Source: JALUZX01 sp964561605 (GTDB lineage Bacteria > Planctomycetota > UBA1135 > JALUZX01). From it: a DNA stretch of 11,943 nt. Numbering within the stretch: position 1 is the stretch's first letter; every line of letters begins with the position of its first letter. A program made the position numbers and the translations under genes. The stretch lies in NCBI GenBank assembly GCA_964561605.1, contig CAZLQD010000024.1, positions 1 through 11,943 on the forward strand, read 5' to 3'. Of the stretch, positions 1 through 5,685 are shown in pieces. The notes beneath the pieces are model-generated. The model did not search any database. It had not been told where the DNA came from and saw only the letters and a program-made list of their open reading frames with translations.

Positions 1-7
1 CTGCCGG

Positions 8-40
8 CGGGGAAGCCTGTTCGAAAAACAGGATTCCCCG
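8..40. other. Strong interrupted hairpin at window start
   Basis: The arms CGGGGAA (8-14) and TTCCCCG (34-40) pair over 7 bp. After one G/A mismatch the inner arms CCTGT (16-20) and ACAGG (28-32) add 5 bp around a 7-nt A-rich loop. No T-run follows on either strand, so it is not a textbook intrinsic terminator. It may be the 3' structure of a gene to the left of the window. The structure is directly visible; its function is unknown. Confidence 0.5.
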
Positions 41-76
41 ACGTCAGGGGGGAGGGGGTTCGGAGTTTTCTTGTTT

Positions 77-115
77 GGCGCTTTTGATGGTGGAGCCACT
101 CCCCGGGCGTCCTCG
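77..115 (+). repeat. Diverged dispersed intergenic repeat, left copy
   Basis: This 39-nt stretch matches 11896-11934 in the same orientation at 34 of 39 positions. The shared blocks include TGGAGC, ACTCCCCGG and CGTCCTCG. Weaker similarity extends about 20 nt to the left (TTCG...GAG...TTT). The core GGAG-NNA-CTCC is a small inverted repeat whose loop differs between copies (CCA here, CTA in the other). Both copies lie in non-coding DNA, which suggests a genome-wide intergenic repeat family. With only two copies visible this remains an inference. Confidence 0.6.
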
Positions 116-135
116 GTCTGGTCTTCGACCAGACC
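115..135. other. Perfect 9-bp hairpin with TTC loop
   Basis: GGTCTGGTC (115-123) and GACCAGACC (127-135) are exact reverse complements separated by TTC. The hairpin begins where the left dispersed repeat ends and lies just before the 52-bp array. No T-tract follows. It could be part of a composite repeat element or a structured RNA segment; the role is not known. Confidence 0.55.
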
Positions 136-141
136 TCGGCC

Positions 142-363
142 GGCCGGGGCTAACGAGAAAAGAGAAAGTAGCCCTTTGGGCCGTGACTCGTCTGGCCGGG
201 GCTAACGAGGAGAGAGAAAGGGGCCCTTCGGGCCGTAACTCGTCTGGCCGGGGCTAACGAGAAGATTGGGGGCTGACGAGGGGGAAGCGATGGGGTTCGG
301 GCCATGCCCCATCCGGCCGGGGCGGAGGAAAGAAAAAAACCACTCGGGCCGGCCGGGGCTTAC
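142..363 (+). repeat. Decaying tandem array of a 52-bp hairpin-containing unit
   Basis: The 16-mer GGCCGGGGCTAACGAG occurs exactly at 142, 194 and 246, giving a 52-nt period. Units 142-193 and 194-245 match at 46 of 52 positions. A core with one mismatch (GGGGCTGACGAG) lies at 269-280. Degenerate cores starting GGCCGGGGC lie at 315 and 351. Each full unit contains a small hairpin (GCCC-TTT-GGGC or GGCCC-TTC-GGGCC). Across each unit junction is a second inverted repeat, CTCGT...ACGAG, enclosing GCC-GG-GGC. The array runs up to the start of the HD-domain gene. It is not CRISPR-like because there are no unique spacers. This accounts for most of the gene-free 1-373 stretch; no convincing promoter was seen there. 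Confidence 0.75.
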
Positions 364-373
364 AATTCCCGGC

Positions 374-1759
374 ATGAAGGCCAGCAGCGGATTTCTGGGC
401 GGAACTCCAGGCGATGGGCCCCTTCGGGCGGGGGGCATCGTGGTCCGGGACCCGGTCCATGGGGACGTCCGCCTCACTCGCGAGGAGCGGATCCTCCTCG
501 ATACTTGGGAGGTGCAACGCCTCCGGGGAATCCGCCAGCTCGGCACGGCCCACCTGGTCTACCCGGGGGCGGTCCATACCCGGTTCGACCACTCCCTGGG
601 GACCCTCCACATGGCCCACCTCCTTTGCCGGGCCATCGACGAGGCCGCCCGGGCCCGCCCTTCCGAGTCGGCCGGCCTTGGATGGGAGGAGGAGCGGATC
701 GTCCGGCTCGCCGCCCTGGTCCACGACGTGACCCACATCCCCTTCGGCCACAACATCGAGGACCAGTCGGGCCTCCTGGAACGCCACGATTCTCCCGACC
801 GTATCCGGGCCCGCCTTCGTGGAGGAGAGGCGGGGGAATTCCTCGAGAAGATCGGAGTCCTGGAGCAGGTCCTCTCCATCCTTGGGGCGGGGGGCCCTCC
901 CGTGCCCCAGGCCTGGCGGGACGTCCTCTCCGACACCATCAGCGCCGACATCCTGGACTACCTGGCCAGGGACGCTTTCTTCACGGGCCTCTTCCTTCGT
1001 TACGATCCCCGGGTCCTCAGCCTCTTCCGGGTGGACCCTTCGTCGGGAAGGATGTTCGTGGACGTCCAGAAGGGGGGGATGCTCCGGGAGGATGCCCTTT
1101 CCGAGGTCGTCCGGGTCCTGGAGGCCCGGTACTACTTCTCCGAGCGGGTCTACTACCACCATGCCAAGATCACTGCCGGGGCCTTGGTCACCCGGGCCGT
1201 GGAAGAGGCCCTGGACGCCGGGGCCCTCCAGGTGAAGGACCTCTTCGAACACACCGACGAATCCCTCCTGGCGGCCTTGGAGACCTGCGGGGTGGAGCGG
1301 GCCGCCCGCTTCGCCCGCCTCTACAGGAGCAGGCGCCTTCCCAAACGGGCCGCCGTCTACCCGAGGTACGCCAACGAGGACCTCCAGGGAGAGCTGGTGG
1401 AGAGGTTCTTCCAGCCCGGCCGCAGGGAGGAGCGGCGGGCCTGGGAGAGGGAGGTGGAGGAGGCCTTGAGGAAGAGCACGGGAAAGGAGTGCCTGGTCAT
1501 CCTCTATTGCCCCCGCCGGGAGATGCAACTCAAGGAATCTTCCATTCACGTCCGCATGCCCGGCTCCCCCCGGCCGGCCCCCCTCTCCACTTTCGGGGAC
1601 GTGGTCCCCAGGATCCGGGACCTGGAGCGGTCCTACCGGAACCTCTGGAAGCTCTACCTCCTTTGCGGGAGCAATGAGCCCAGGGTCTTGGCCAAAGCCG
1701 CCGAGATCGCCGGGGCCCTCCTTCCGGGGGTGAAGAACACCTACCGCAAGGGAGGGTGA
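374..1759 (+). CDS. HD-superfamily phosphohydrolase (COG1078-like)
   Basis: The predicted protein is 461 aa and resembles the COG1078 metal-dependent HD phosphohydrolases, relatives of dGTPases and SAMHD1. Visible signatures in order are IVVRDPVHG (22-30), QRLRGIRQLG (48-57), TRFDHSLG with the first metal-ligand His73, the central LVHDVTH with His117-Asp118, HIPFGH (121-126), and the helix ADILDYLARD (191-200), which carries the last acidic ligand. These suggest an intact metal site and hydrolysis of a nucleotide phosphate; the substrate cannot be read from sequence. The ATG at 374 is preferred because family similarity begins about 20 residues later. Upstream in-frame starts (TTG 266, ATG 290) would translate the tandem-repeat DNA. 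No clear Shine-Dalgarno precedes 374, so the start is uncertain. The gene ends in its own terminator and appears monocistronic. Confidence 0.88.
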   Translation: MKASSGFLGGTPGDGPLRAGGIVVRDPVHGDVRLTREERILLDTWEVQRLRGIRQLGTAHLVYPGAVHTRFDHSLGTLHMAHLLCRAIDEAARARPSESAGLGWEEERIVRLAALVHDVTHIPFGHNIEDQSGLLERHDSPDRIRARLRGGEAGEFLEKIGVLEQVLSILGAGGPPVPQAWRDVLSDTISADILDYLARDAFFTGLFLRYDPRVLSLFRVDPSSGRMFVDVQKGGMLREDALSEVVRVLEARYYFSERVYYHHAKITAGALVTRAVEEALDAGALQVKDLFEHTDESLLAALETCGVERAARFARLYRSRRLPKRAAVYPRYANEDLQGELVERFFQPGRREERRAWEREVEEALRKSTGKECLVILYCPRREMQLKESSIHVRMPGSPRPAPLSTFGDVVPRIRDLERSYRNLWKLYLLCGSNEPRVLAKAAEIAGALLPGVKNTYRKGG

Positions 1760-1774
1760 TCCCTCCCTCCTTTT
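1749..1774 (+). terminator. Intrinsic terminator overlapping the HD gene stop codon
   Basis: AGGGAGGG (1749-1756) and CCCTCCCT (1761-1768) form a perfect 8-bp stem around the loop TGAT, followed by CCTTTT. The TGA stop of the HD gene (1757-1759) is in the loop, so the last codons form the left arm. It separates the HD gene from the sigma-factor operon. Confidence 0.75.
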
Positions 1775-1820
1775 CCGGAAGAAAATAGACAAATCGGGCG
1801 CCTTCCGCCGTTTGAAGAAC

Positions 1821-2405
1821 ATGGAAAGCTTCCGGAAGAACCCGGGCGGAAGCCCGGCGGACGAGGACCTGGTGCGGGCCTTCCAGGCCGGGTCGGAGGA
1901 GGCTTTCCATGTGCTCTTCGACAGATACGGGGACCGGGCCTTCTTCTACGCCCTGGGGGTGACCCGCTCGGAGACCCTGGCGGAAGAGGCCGTCCAGGAG
2001 GCCTTCTTCTCCTTCCTCAAAGGGCTGGAGCGGTTCCGGCCGGGGGGGGAGGGGTCCTTCCGGGCCTGGCTCTTCCGGGCCGTCCGGTCCCGGGCCCTGG
2101 ACCTCCTCCGCAAGGAGGGGCGGCTGGCTCCCCTTCCGGAAGGGGATGGACCTCCCCTCTTCGAGGAAGGGGGGACCGGGCCGGGGGCCTTCGAAGCGGG
2201 GGAGGTGTCCCGGGTCCTGGGAAGGGCCCTGGCGGCCCTTCCCAGGGAGCAGAGAGAGACAGTCACCTTGAAGGTCTTCGAAGACATGACTTTCCGGGAG
2301 ATCGCCGGGATCACCGGTGTGAGCCCAAATACGGCGGCTTCCCGGTACCGTTACGGAATCGAGAAACTGAAGGCCTTGCTCGGGAAGGGCGTGAAGTATG
2401 GATGA
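1821..2405 (+). CDS. ECF-type RNA polymerase sigma-70 factor
   Basis: This 194-aa protein has the two-domain ECF layout. Region 2 lies at about residues 16-100 (EDLVRAFQAGSEEAF, then LAEEAVQEAFFSFL, then FRAWLFRAVRSRALDLLRKE). An acidic Gly/Pro linker (105-125) follows. Region 4 lies at about 135-188, with LPREQRETVTLKVFEDMTF and the helix-turn-helix REIAGITGVSPNTAASRYR. Sigma factors of this class direct polymerase to a small regulon and are usually held by an anti-sigma factor. The ATG at 1821 is chosen; an in-frame TTG at 1812 would add MKN. The only ribosome-binding candidate is a weak GAAG 4 nt upstream. The stop overlaps the next start by 8 nt, indicating translational coupling with a probable membrane regulator. 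The 1771-1796 spacer is locally AT-richer, but no consensus promoter is evident. Confidence 0.9.
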   Translation: MESFRKNPGGSPADEDLVRAFQAGSEEAFHVLFDRYGDRAFFYALGVTRSETLAEEAVQEAFFSFLKGLERFRPGGEGSFRAWLFRAVRSRALDLLRKEGRLAPLPEGDGPPLFEEGGTGPGAFEAGEVSRVLGRALAALPREQRETVTLKVFEDMTFREIAGITGVSPNTAASRYRYGIEKLKALLGKGVKYG

Positions 2406-2886
2406 GAGGGAAATCCTGGAAGAGTTGAGGCGCCTCCGGCCGAAGGGCCTGTCCGAGGAAGGGGAGAGGAGGATCCTGGCCGCTGCCGCAGCCAGGGCCG
2501 CCCGGATCCGGGCCCGGCGGCGTGCCAGGGGATTCCTGGCCCTGGCGGCCTGCCTGGCCCTCTACCTTGCCGGAGGCGGCCCCTTGCTTCCCACCCGGGG
2601 CCCTGGAGAGCAGGCCCTTCCCTCGGTGGCCGCCCGCTCGGCCCTCTTGGAGACGGAAGCCCGCAAGGCCCTTCTCGAGGCGCGCCTCGCCCGCCTGGAG
2701 ATGCTGGCCTCAAGGGTGCCGGGAAAGTCCCGCGCCCTGGAAGTTCTCAAGGCTCTCAAGGAGGAGCTTGGAAGGATCGAAATCCCAAAGCCCGCAAAAA
2801 AGAACGGGGACTCCCGGCGGGCAGGGAAGAAGGAACACAAGAATTCCTGGATTCCCAGGAAGAAGGGAGAATGGAACCATGCGTAG
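2398..2886 (+). CDS. Small single-TM protein, candidate anti-sigma factor
   Basis: This 162-aa protein matches no family I recognise. It has a charged N-terminal segment of about 45 residues ending in the Arg-rich RARRRAR (39-45). One hydrophobic helix follows (about 46-64, FLALAACLALYLAGGG), then a linker, a probable amphipathic or coiled helix (about 82-125) and a Lys-rich tail. Arg before the helix predicts the N-terminus inside and the C-terminus outside. Overlapping an ECF sigma gene by 8 nt, with a short cytoplasmic segment and one TM helix, fits a membrane anti-sigma factor. No ZAS/zinc motif (HxxxCxxC) is present, so this is inference from context. Its 3' end overlaps the next gene by 8 nt. 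Confidence 0.75.
   Translation: MDEREILEELRRLRPKGLSEEGERRILAAAAARAARIRARRRARGFLALAACLALYLAGGGPLLPTRGPGEQALPSVAARSALLETEARKALLEARLARLEMLASRVPGKSRALEVLKALKEELGRIEIPKPAKKNGDSRRAGKKEHKNSWIPRKKGEWNHA
2844..2861 (+). promoter_or_regulatory. Hairpin just upstream of the coiled-coil gene's RBS
   Basis: TTCCTGG (2844-2850) and CCAGGAA (2855-2861) pair perfectly around ATTC. The stem lies inside the 3' end of the membrane-protein gene, right before the purine-rich AAGGGAGA RBS (about 2863-2870) and 17 nt before the ATG at 2879. It could modulate coupled translation of the third gene. Function is not shown. Confidence 0.3.
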
Positions 2887-3976
2887 CATCCTCTTGGTCT
2901 GCCTGGCCTTCGGGTCTTTCCTGCCCCTCGCCCCGGCCCAGGAGCCTCCTCCTCCGCCTCCGCCGGGAAAGCACGGCCCTCCTCCGCCGCCCCCTCCCCC
3001 TCCTCCCGGCCCGAGGGGAGAGAAGCTCCCTCCCCCCCCGGCTCCCCCTCGGCCGCCCAGGCCGGGAGAAGAGGCGCCGCCCCCTCCCCCCCCTCCTCCC
3101 GGCGAGGAACCCTCCTTCCTCGAAGGGATCCGGCGGGAGGTGGACCGTAGACTCCGGGAGGTCCGGCAGGATCTGGACCGGAAACTCCGGGCCGGAGTGG
3201 ATGCCCTGCGGCGTTCCGCCGAGGAAGTGGCCCGCCGGGGTCGGGAGGATCTGGCCGAGAGATTCCGGATCAAGGCGGAGGCCCTCCAGGAGGAGGCCCG
3301 CAGGCTTCCCCGGGAACTGGATCTGCTCAAGAGCAAACTCGAGGCCTCTCTCCTGAAGAAGAAGGTGGAGGAACTCCGGGAACAGGCGGAGCGGTTCCTC
3401 CGGGAAGGGGCCCGGGAGGAGGCGGCCCGGTTCCGGGAGAGGGCGGCTCACCTGGAGAGGATCGCCCGGGAGCAGATCCGGCGGGTCGGTCTCATGACGG
3501 GGGAACTCCTTCGCAAGCTCGAGGAGCTTCGCCGGGCGGGAAAGGAGGAGGAGAGAAGGGGCGATCTCAGGAGGGCCGAGAAGTTTCGGAGCCAGGCGGA
3601 AGTCCTGGAGAAGGTCCTCTCCCGGGTGAAACCCCGTCCCATCCCCCCGGGGGAAGAGGCCCTGGAAGAGGTCCGGGGTCGGATCGAGAGACTCTTCAAA
3701 CTGGCCGAGGAGGCTGAGAGGCTGGGGGAGCCCGATGTGGCCGACCGGATCCGGGCCAAGGCGCAAGACCTGGAGAAAGAGCTCCGGCGGGAGCTGGCCA
3801 GGAGGGCGGCCCAGGAGAGAGCGCGGGCTTCCCGGAGAGAGGGGCCCCAGGGGGGGACTCCCGGGGCCGAGCCCTTGGAGAAGGAGATCCGGGAGCTTCG
3901 CAGGGAGATCCGGAGGCTCCGGGAGGAGATGGAGAGGCTGAAGCGGGAGATCAAGGAGTCCCTCCCGCTCCTGTAG
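2879..3976 (+). CDS. Secreted polyproline/coiled-coil protein of the ECF operon
   Basis: This 365-aa protein matches no named family I can assign. Residues 1-20 form a Sec signal peptide with a likely cut at APA|Q. Residues 22-76 are extremely Pro-rich, with uninterrupted runs of 7 (23-29), 10 (34-43), 4 (51-54) and 8 (67-74) prolines. From about residue 79 to the end the sequence is almost entirely charged helix (repeated RE/EE/RR with spaced Leu), a strong coiled-coil prediction. A short break (about 230-240) contains PRPIPPGEE and a second break (about 318-332) is Gly-rich. It probably acts in the periplasm or on the envelope. Its start overlaps the upstream stop by 8 nt, with an AAGGGAG RBS 9 nt before the ATG. 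The operon position suggests it is a sensed or structural target of the sigma/anti-sigma pair. Confidence 0.85.
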   Translation: MRSILLVCLAFGSFLPLAPAQEPPPPPPPGKHGPPPPPPPPPPGPRGEKLPPPPAPPRPPRPGEEAPPPPPPPPGEEPSFLEGIRREVDRRLREVRQDLDRKLRAGVDALRRSAEEVARRGREDLAERFRIKAEALQEEARRLPRELDLLKSKLEASLLKKKVEELREQAERFLREGAREEAARFRERAAHLERIAREQIRRVGLMTGELLRKLEELRRAGKEEERRGDLRRAEKFRSQAEVLEKVLSRVKPRPIPPGEEALEEVRGRIERLFKLAEEAERLGEPDVADRIRAKAQDLEKELRRELARRAAQERARASRREGPQGGTPGAEPLEKEIRELRREIRRLREEMERLKREIKESLPLL

Positions 3977-3979
3977 GAC

Positions 3980-4052
3980 TCCCTCCGGGCCCGGCGGGAG
4001 GGAAGTAGGGGGGGGGAATGCTCCCGAGGGCATTCCCCCCCTTCTTCTTTTC
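3980..4052 (+). terminator. Tandem hairpins with intrinsic terminator after the ECF operon
   Basis: A first stem, TCCCTCC/GGAGGGA (3980-3986 with 3997-4003), begins 4 nt after the stop. The second is much stronger: GGGGGGGAATGC (4010-4021) pairs perfectly with GCATTCCCCCCC (4030-4041), followed by TTCTTCTTTTCC. The T-rich tail is on the plus strand, so this terminates the sigma operon. Read from the minus strand there is no T-tract, so the convergent propeller gene ending at 4071 may rely on the stem alone. Confidence 0.8.
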
Positions 4053-4070
4053 CTCCCTTCCCGATCCGGC

Positions 4071-5366
4071 TCAGGGATTCAAGGTGACCGCCGCGGGCCG
4101 GGAGGACCCGACCGGGCGGCCCGCCTTGTCGAGGAGGAAGACCTGGCCGAAGAGGGTTACCTTGTATCCGCCGGGCCAGTATCCGCCCGCCGAAGCGGCT
4201 CCCGCCTGGTCCAGGGCCCGGGGGACCGCCGCAAGGAATCCGCTGAGATCCAGCCCGTAGAAGAGGGGGGCGTCCAGGCCTCCAAGGAGGATGTGGCGCT
4301 CCGGGTTGAGGCCCGCGGCGGAGAAGAAGAAGATACCCGTTCCTCCGGGGCATCCCCCGGAAAGGGAGAGGGTGACCTTGCTTCTCGGTGGAACGGGTCC
4401 GGAAGGAGCCACGGACAGGCCGGGCCGGGCGGCCTCGATGCGGACCAGGTCGTTGGACCGGCCCCAGCTCGAGACGGCGCAAAGGAGGGCGTCTCCTCCG
4501 GCGGGCTGGTAGGGCCTGAGCCGGGCCGGGCCCTTACCTCTGTCCAGGACCAGGTAGGTGGGGGTCTCCTTGCTCTCCTTGTAGATCCGCACCGGCGAGG
4601 GGGTCAGGGCCCAGACGGCCTTGTTGGTCGTATCGGTGAAGTAGACCCTGCCCGTCCTGTCCAGGGCGAGGTGGTTTACGCTGTCAAGCTTGGATGCCAG
4701 GGGAGTTCCGTCCTTCTCGGAGAGGACCTTGGGACCCACGGCGGAGCGCCACTTAGAGAGGGGATAGCGGACGATCCGGGCCGAGGCGGGTGGAGGAGGA
4801 TACCCGGAAGGCACGATACCGAGGAGGAGGTCCCCCGAGGATGTCACGGCCACGGGGCCCGACGGCCCCTTGACCTGGATCAGGAGGTCCGTCGTGCCCG
4901 TCTTGGGATCGAGCAGGTAGACGCCGTTCGTACCGAAACCGCCCGGTCCGGGGGCGGAGACCAGGATCTCCCCCCTGGGGCCGAAGGCGCAGTCGTAGTT
5001 GAATTTCAGGGTTCCCAGCTTCCTGACGTAAGGGGCGGACCCGAATCCGATCTCCGTAATGGTACCCTTGCTGGACTCGCCGAAGAGGAGGGCCGCCTTG
5101 CCGGGCACCTTGACGATGAAGGAGCCGAAGACCTTGGAGGGGGAGGTGTAGACCTTGGTCCTGGTCGAGCCCTTCACCCTGTAGAGGTCGTTGCCGTCGA
5201 AGTAGAACCAGGATCCGTCGCCGGCGACGGCCAGGCCCCCCAGGGACTTGGAGCCGGGACAGAGGGTGTTTTTCTTCGCCCCGTAACCCGGCCCGGGCTG
5301 GGCCTTTGCGGCGGGGACGAGGAGGAGGGAGAGGGAGAGACACACGGAGAGAGGGGATGCGCGCAT
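4071..5366 (-). CDS. Secreted NHL/SMP-30-like beta-propeller protein under B12 riboswitch control
   Basis: This 431-aa protein has a signal peptide cut near AKA|Q (residue 22/23). No lipobox Cys is present, so it is probably exported rather than lipid-anchored. Residues 40-310 contain about six propeller-like segments of alternating beta strands with Gly/Asp turns. The clearest is LALDRTGRVYFTDTTN (233-248), of NHL/SMP-30 type; others are near 43-64, 83-108, 125-152, 168-200 and 270-310. Residues about 317-431 form a separate Gly/Pro-rich beta domain. The ATG at 5366 has an AGGAG RBS 6 nt upstream. The leader carries a cobalamin riboswitch, so expression should depend on B12. A beta-propeller can bind ligands without being an enzyme. 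A role in corrinoid capture, as for the Bacteroides propeller BtuG, is an attractive inference only; a lactonase-like or structural role is possible. No BtuB-like receptor is nearby. Confidence 0.85.
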   Translation of the reverse strand: MRASPLSVCLSLSLLLVPAAKAQPGPGYGAKKNTLCPGSKSLGGLAVAGDGSWFYFDGNDLYRVKGSTRTKVYTSPSKVFGSFIVKVPGKAALLFGESSKGTITEIGFGSAPYVRKLGTLKFNYDCAFGPRGEILVSAPGPGGFGTNGVYLLDPKTGTTDLLIQVKGPSGPVAVTSSGDLLLGIVPSGYPPPPASARIVRYPLSKWRSAVGPKVLSEKDGTPLASKLDSVNHLALDRTGRVYFTDTTNKAVWALTPSPVRIYKESKETPTYLVLDRGKGPARLRPYQPAGGDALLCAVSSWGRSNDLVRIEAARPGLSVAPSGPVPPRSKVTLSLSGGCPGGTGIFFFSAAGLNPERHILLGGLDAPLFYGLDLSGFLAAVPRALDQAGAASAGGYWPGGYKVTLFGQVFLLDKAGRPVGSSRPAAVTLNP

Positions 5367-5381
5367 GGCGGTCTCCTTTCC

Positions 5382-5496
5382 GGCACGTTTCCGCGCGTGC
5401 CAAAACGGGTCATGTCCCGGAACGGGACTTCTGGCCGGGCGGACCCTTCGTCCGCCCCGTTCCCGCCGGCAGGGCGGTTCCGGACCGGCCTGCCGG
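5382..5496 (-). promoter_or_regulatory. Structured leader (candidate riboswitch expression platform)
   Basis: Four hairpins lie between the riboswitch and the propeller RBS, read in minus-strand sense. The first (5496-5466) has arms CCGGCAGG/CCTGCCGG with an inner CGGT/ACCG separated by a C-C mismatch. The others are GGGCGGAC/GTCCGCCC (5457-5437), GTCCCG/CGGGAC (5428-5414) and GGCACG/CGTGCC (5401-5382). The last abuts the GGAAAGGAG RBS (5381-5373). GGCAGG in the first arm (5494-5489) can also pair with CCTGCC (5508-5503) inside the riboswitch B12 box, a mutually exclusive alternative. None of the hairpins has a U-tract, so translational control or Rho-linked control seems likelier than intrinsic termination. 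Confidence 0.5.
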
Positions 5497-5644
5497 GCTC
5501 CAGGCAGGTCTTCTGGCTCGCGGGTCGTCCTCGGGCCACCCCTTCCCCCCGCCCTTGCGGGAGTGGGATCGCGTGGCCTTCGTCGCCGCTCACAGCTGGC
5601 GCGTCAGCGCGGGATTCTCACCCGACTTCCCTTGCGCCTGGAGC
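5497..5644 (-). promoter_or_regulatory. Cobalamin (B12) riboswitch
   Basis: Minus-strand landmarks occur in the order and approximate spacing of the cobalamin riboswitch. They are AAGGGAA, then GGGTGAGAATCCCGCGC (P3 region), then CGCGCCAGCTGTGAGCGG (matching the family CCCGCaACUGUaA core). GGCCAC pairs with GTGGCC around a G/C-rich arm, and the signature B12 box GAGCCAGAAGACCTGCC closes the aptamer. P1 is a perfect 9-bp helix: GCTCCAGGC (5644-5636) with GCCTGGAGC (5505-5497). Only two bases separate P1 from AAGGGAA, so the usual P2 arm is apparently missing or minimal. It follows a good promoter and leads only into the secreted propeller gene. Confidence 0.92.
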
Positions 5645-5657
5645 ATCGGGAAAGGGG

Positions 5658-5685
5658 ATCCTAGCGGGCGGAGGCCCCTTGTCAA
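5658..5685 (-). promoter_or_regulatory. Sigma-70-type promoter of the riboswitch/propeller unit
   Basis: On the minus strand a perfect -35 TTGACA (5685-5680) is followed by a 16-nt spacer and a -10 TAGGAT (5663-5658, 4 of 6 to TATAAT). The predicted start, near 5650, lies a few bases before riboswitch helix P1. The -35 box contains the TGA stop of the upstream methyltransferase gene. The riboswitch unit is therefore probably transcribed independently, although read-through from upstream is not excluded. Confidence 0.7.

Noticed and set aside
15..32. TTCGAAA resembling a tRNA T-loop near the window start
   Set aside because: In the T-loop register the flanking bases (GCCTG and AACAG) do not pair, and there is no upstream cloverleaf. 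The sequence is better explained by the 8-40 hairpin.
75..257. 60-aa open frame in the left intergenic region
   Set aside because: It translates the hairpin and the 52-bp repeats and has neither an RBS nor a recognisable domain.
142..261. CRISPR-like array
   Set aside because: The intervals between cores are themselves repeated (46 of 52 matching between units), so there are no unique spacers, and no cas genes are present.
254..1822. Long open frames overlapping the HD gene on the minus strand and in another plus frame
   Set aside because: They are Gly/Pro/Arg-rich products of high GC content with no domains, and they conflict with the HD gene's intact active-site motifs.
5437..5457. Intrinsic terminator in the riboswitch leader
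   Set aside because: The GGGCGGAC/GTCCGCCC stem is strong, but on the minus strand it is followed by CGGCCAGAAG with no U-run. It is listed only as part of a structured leader.
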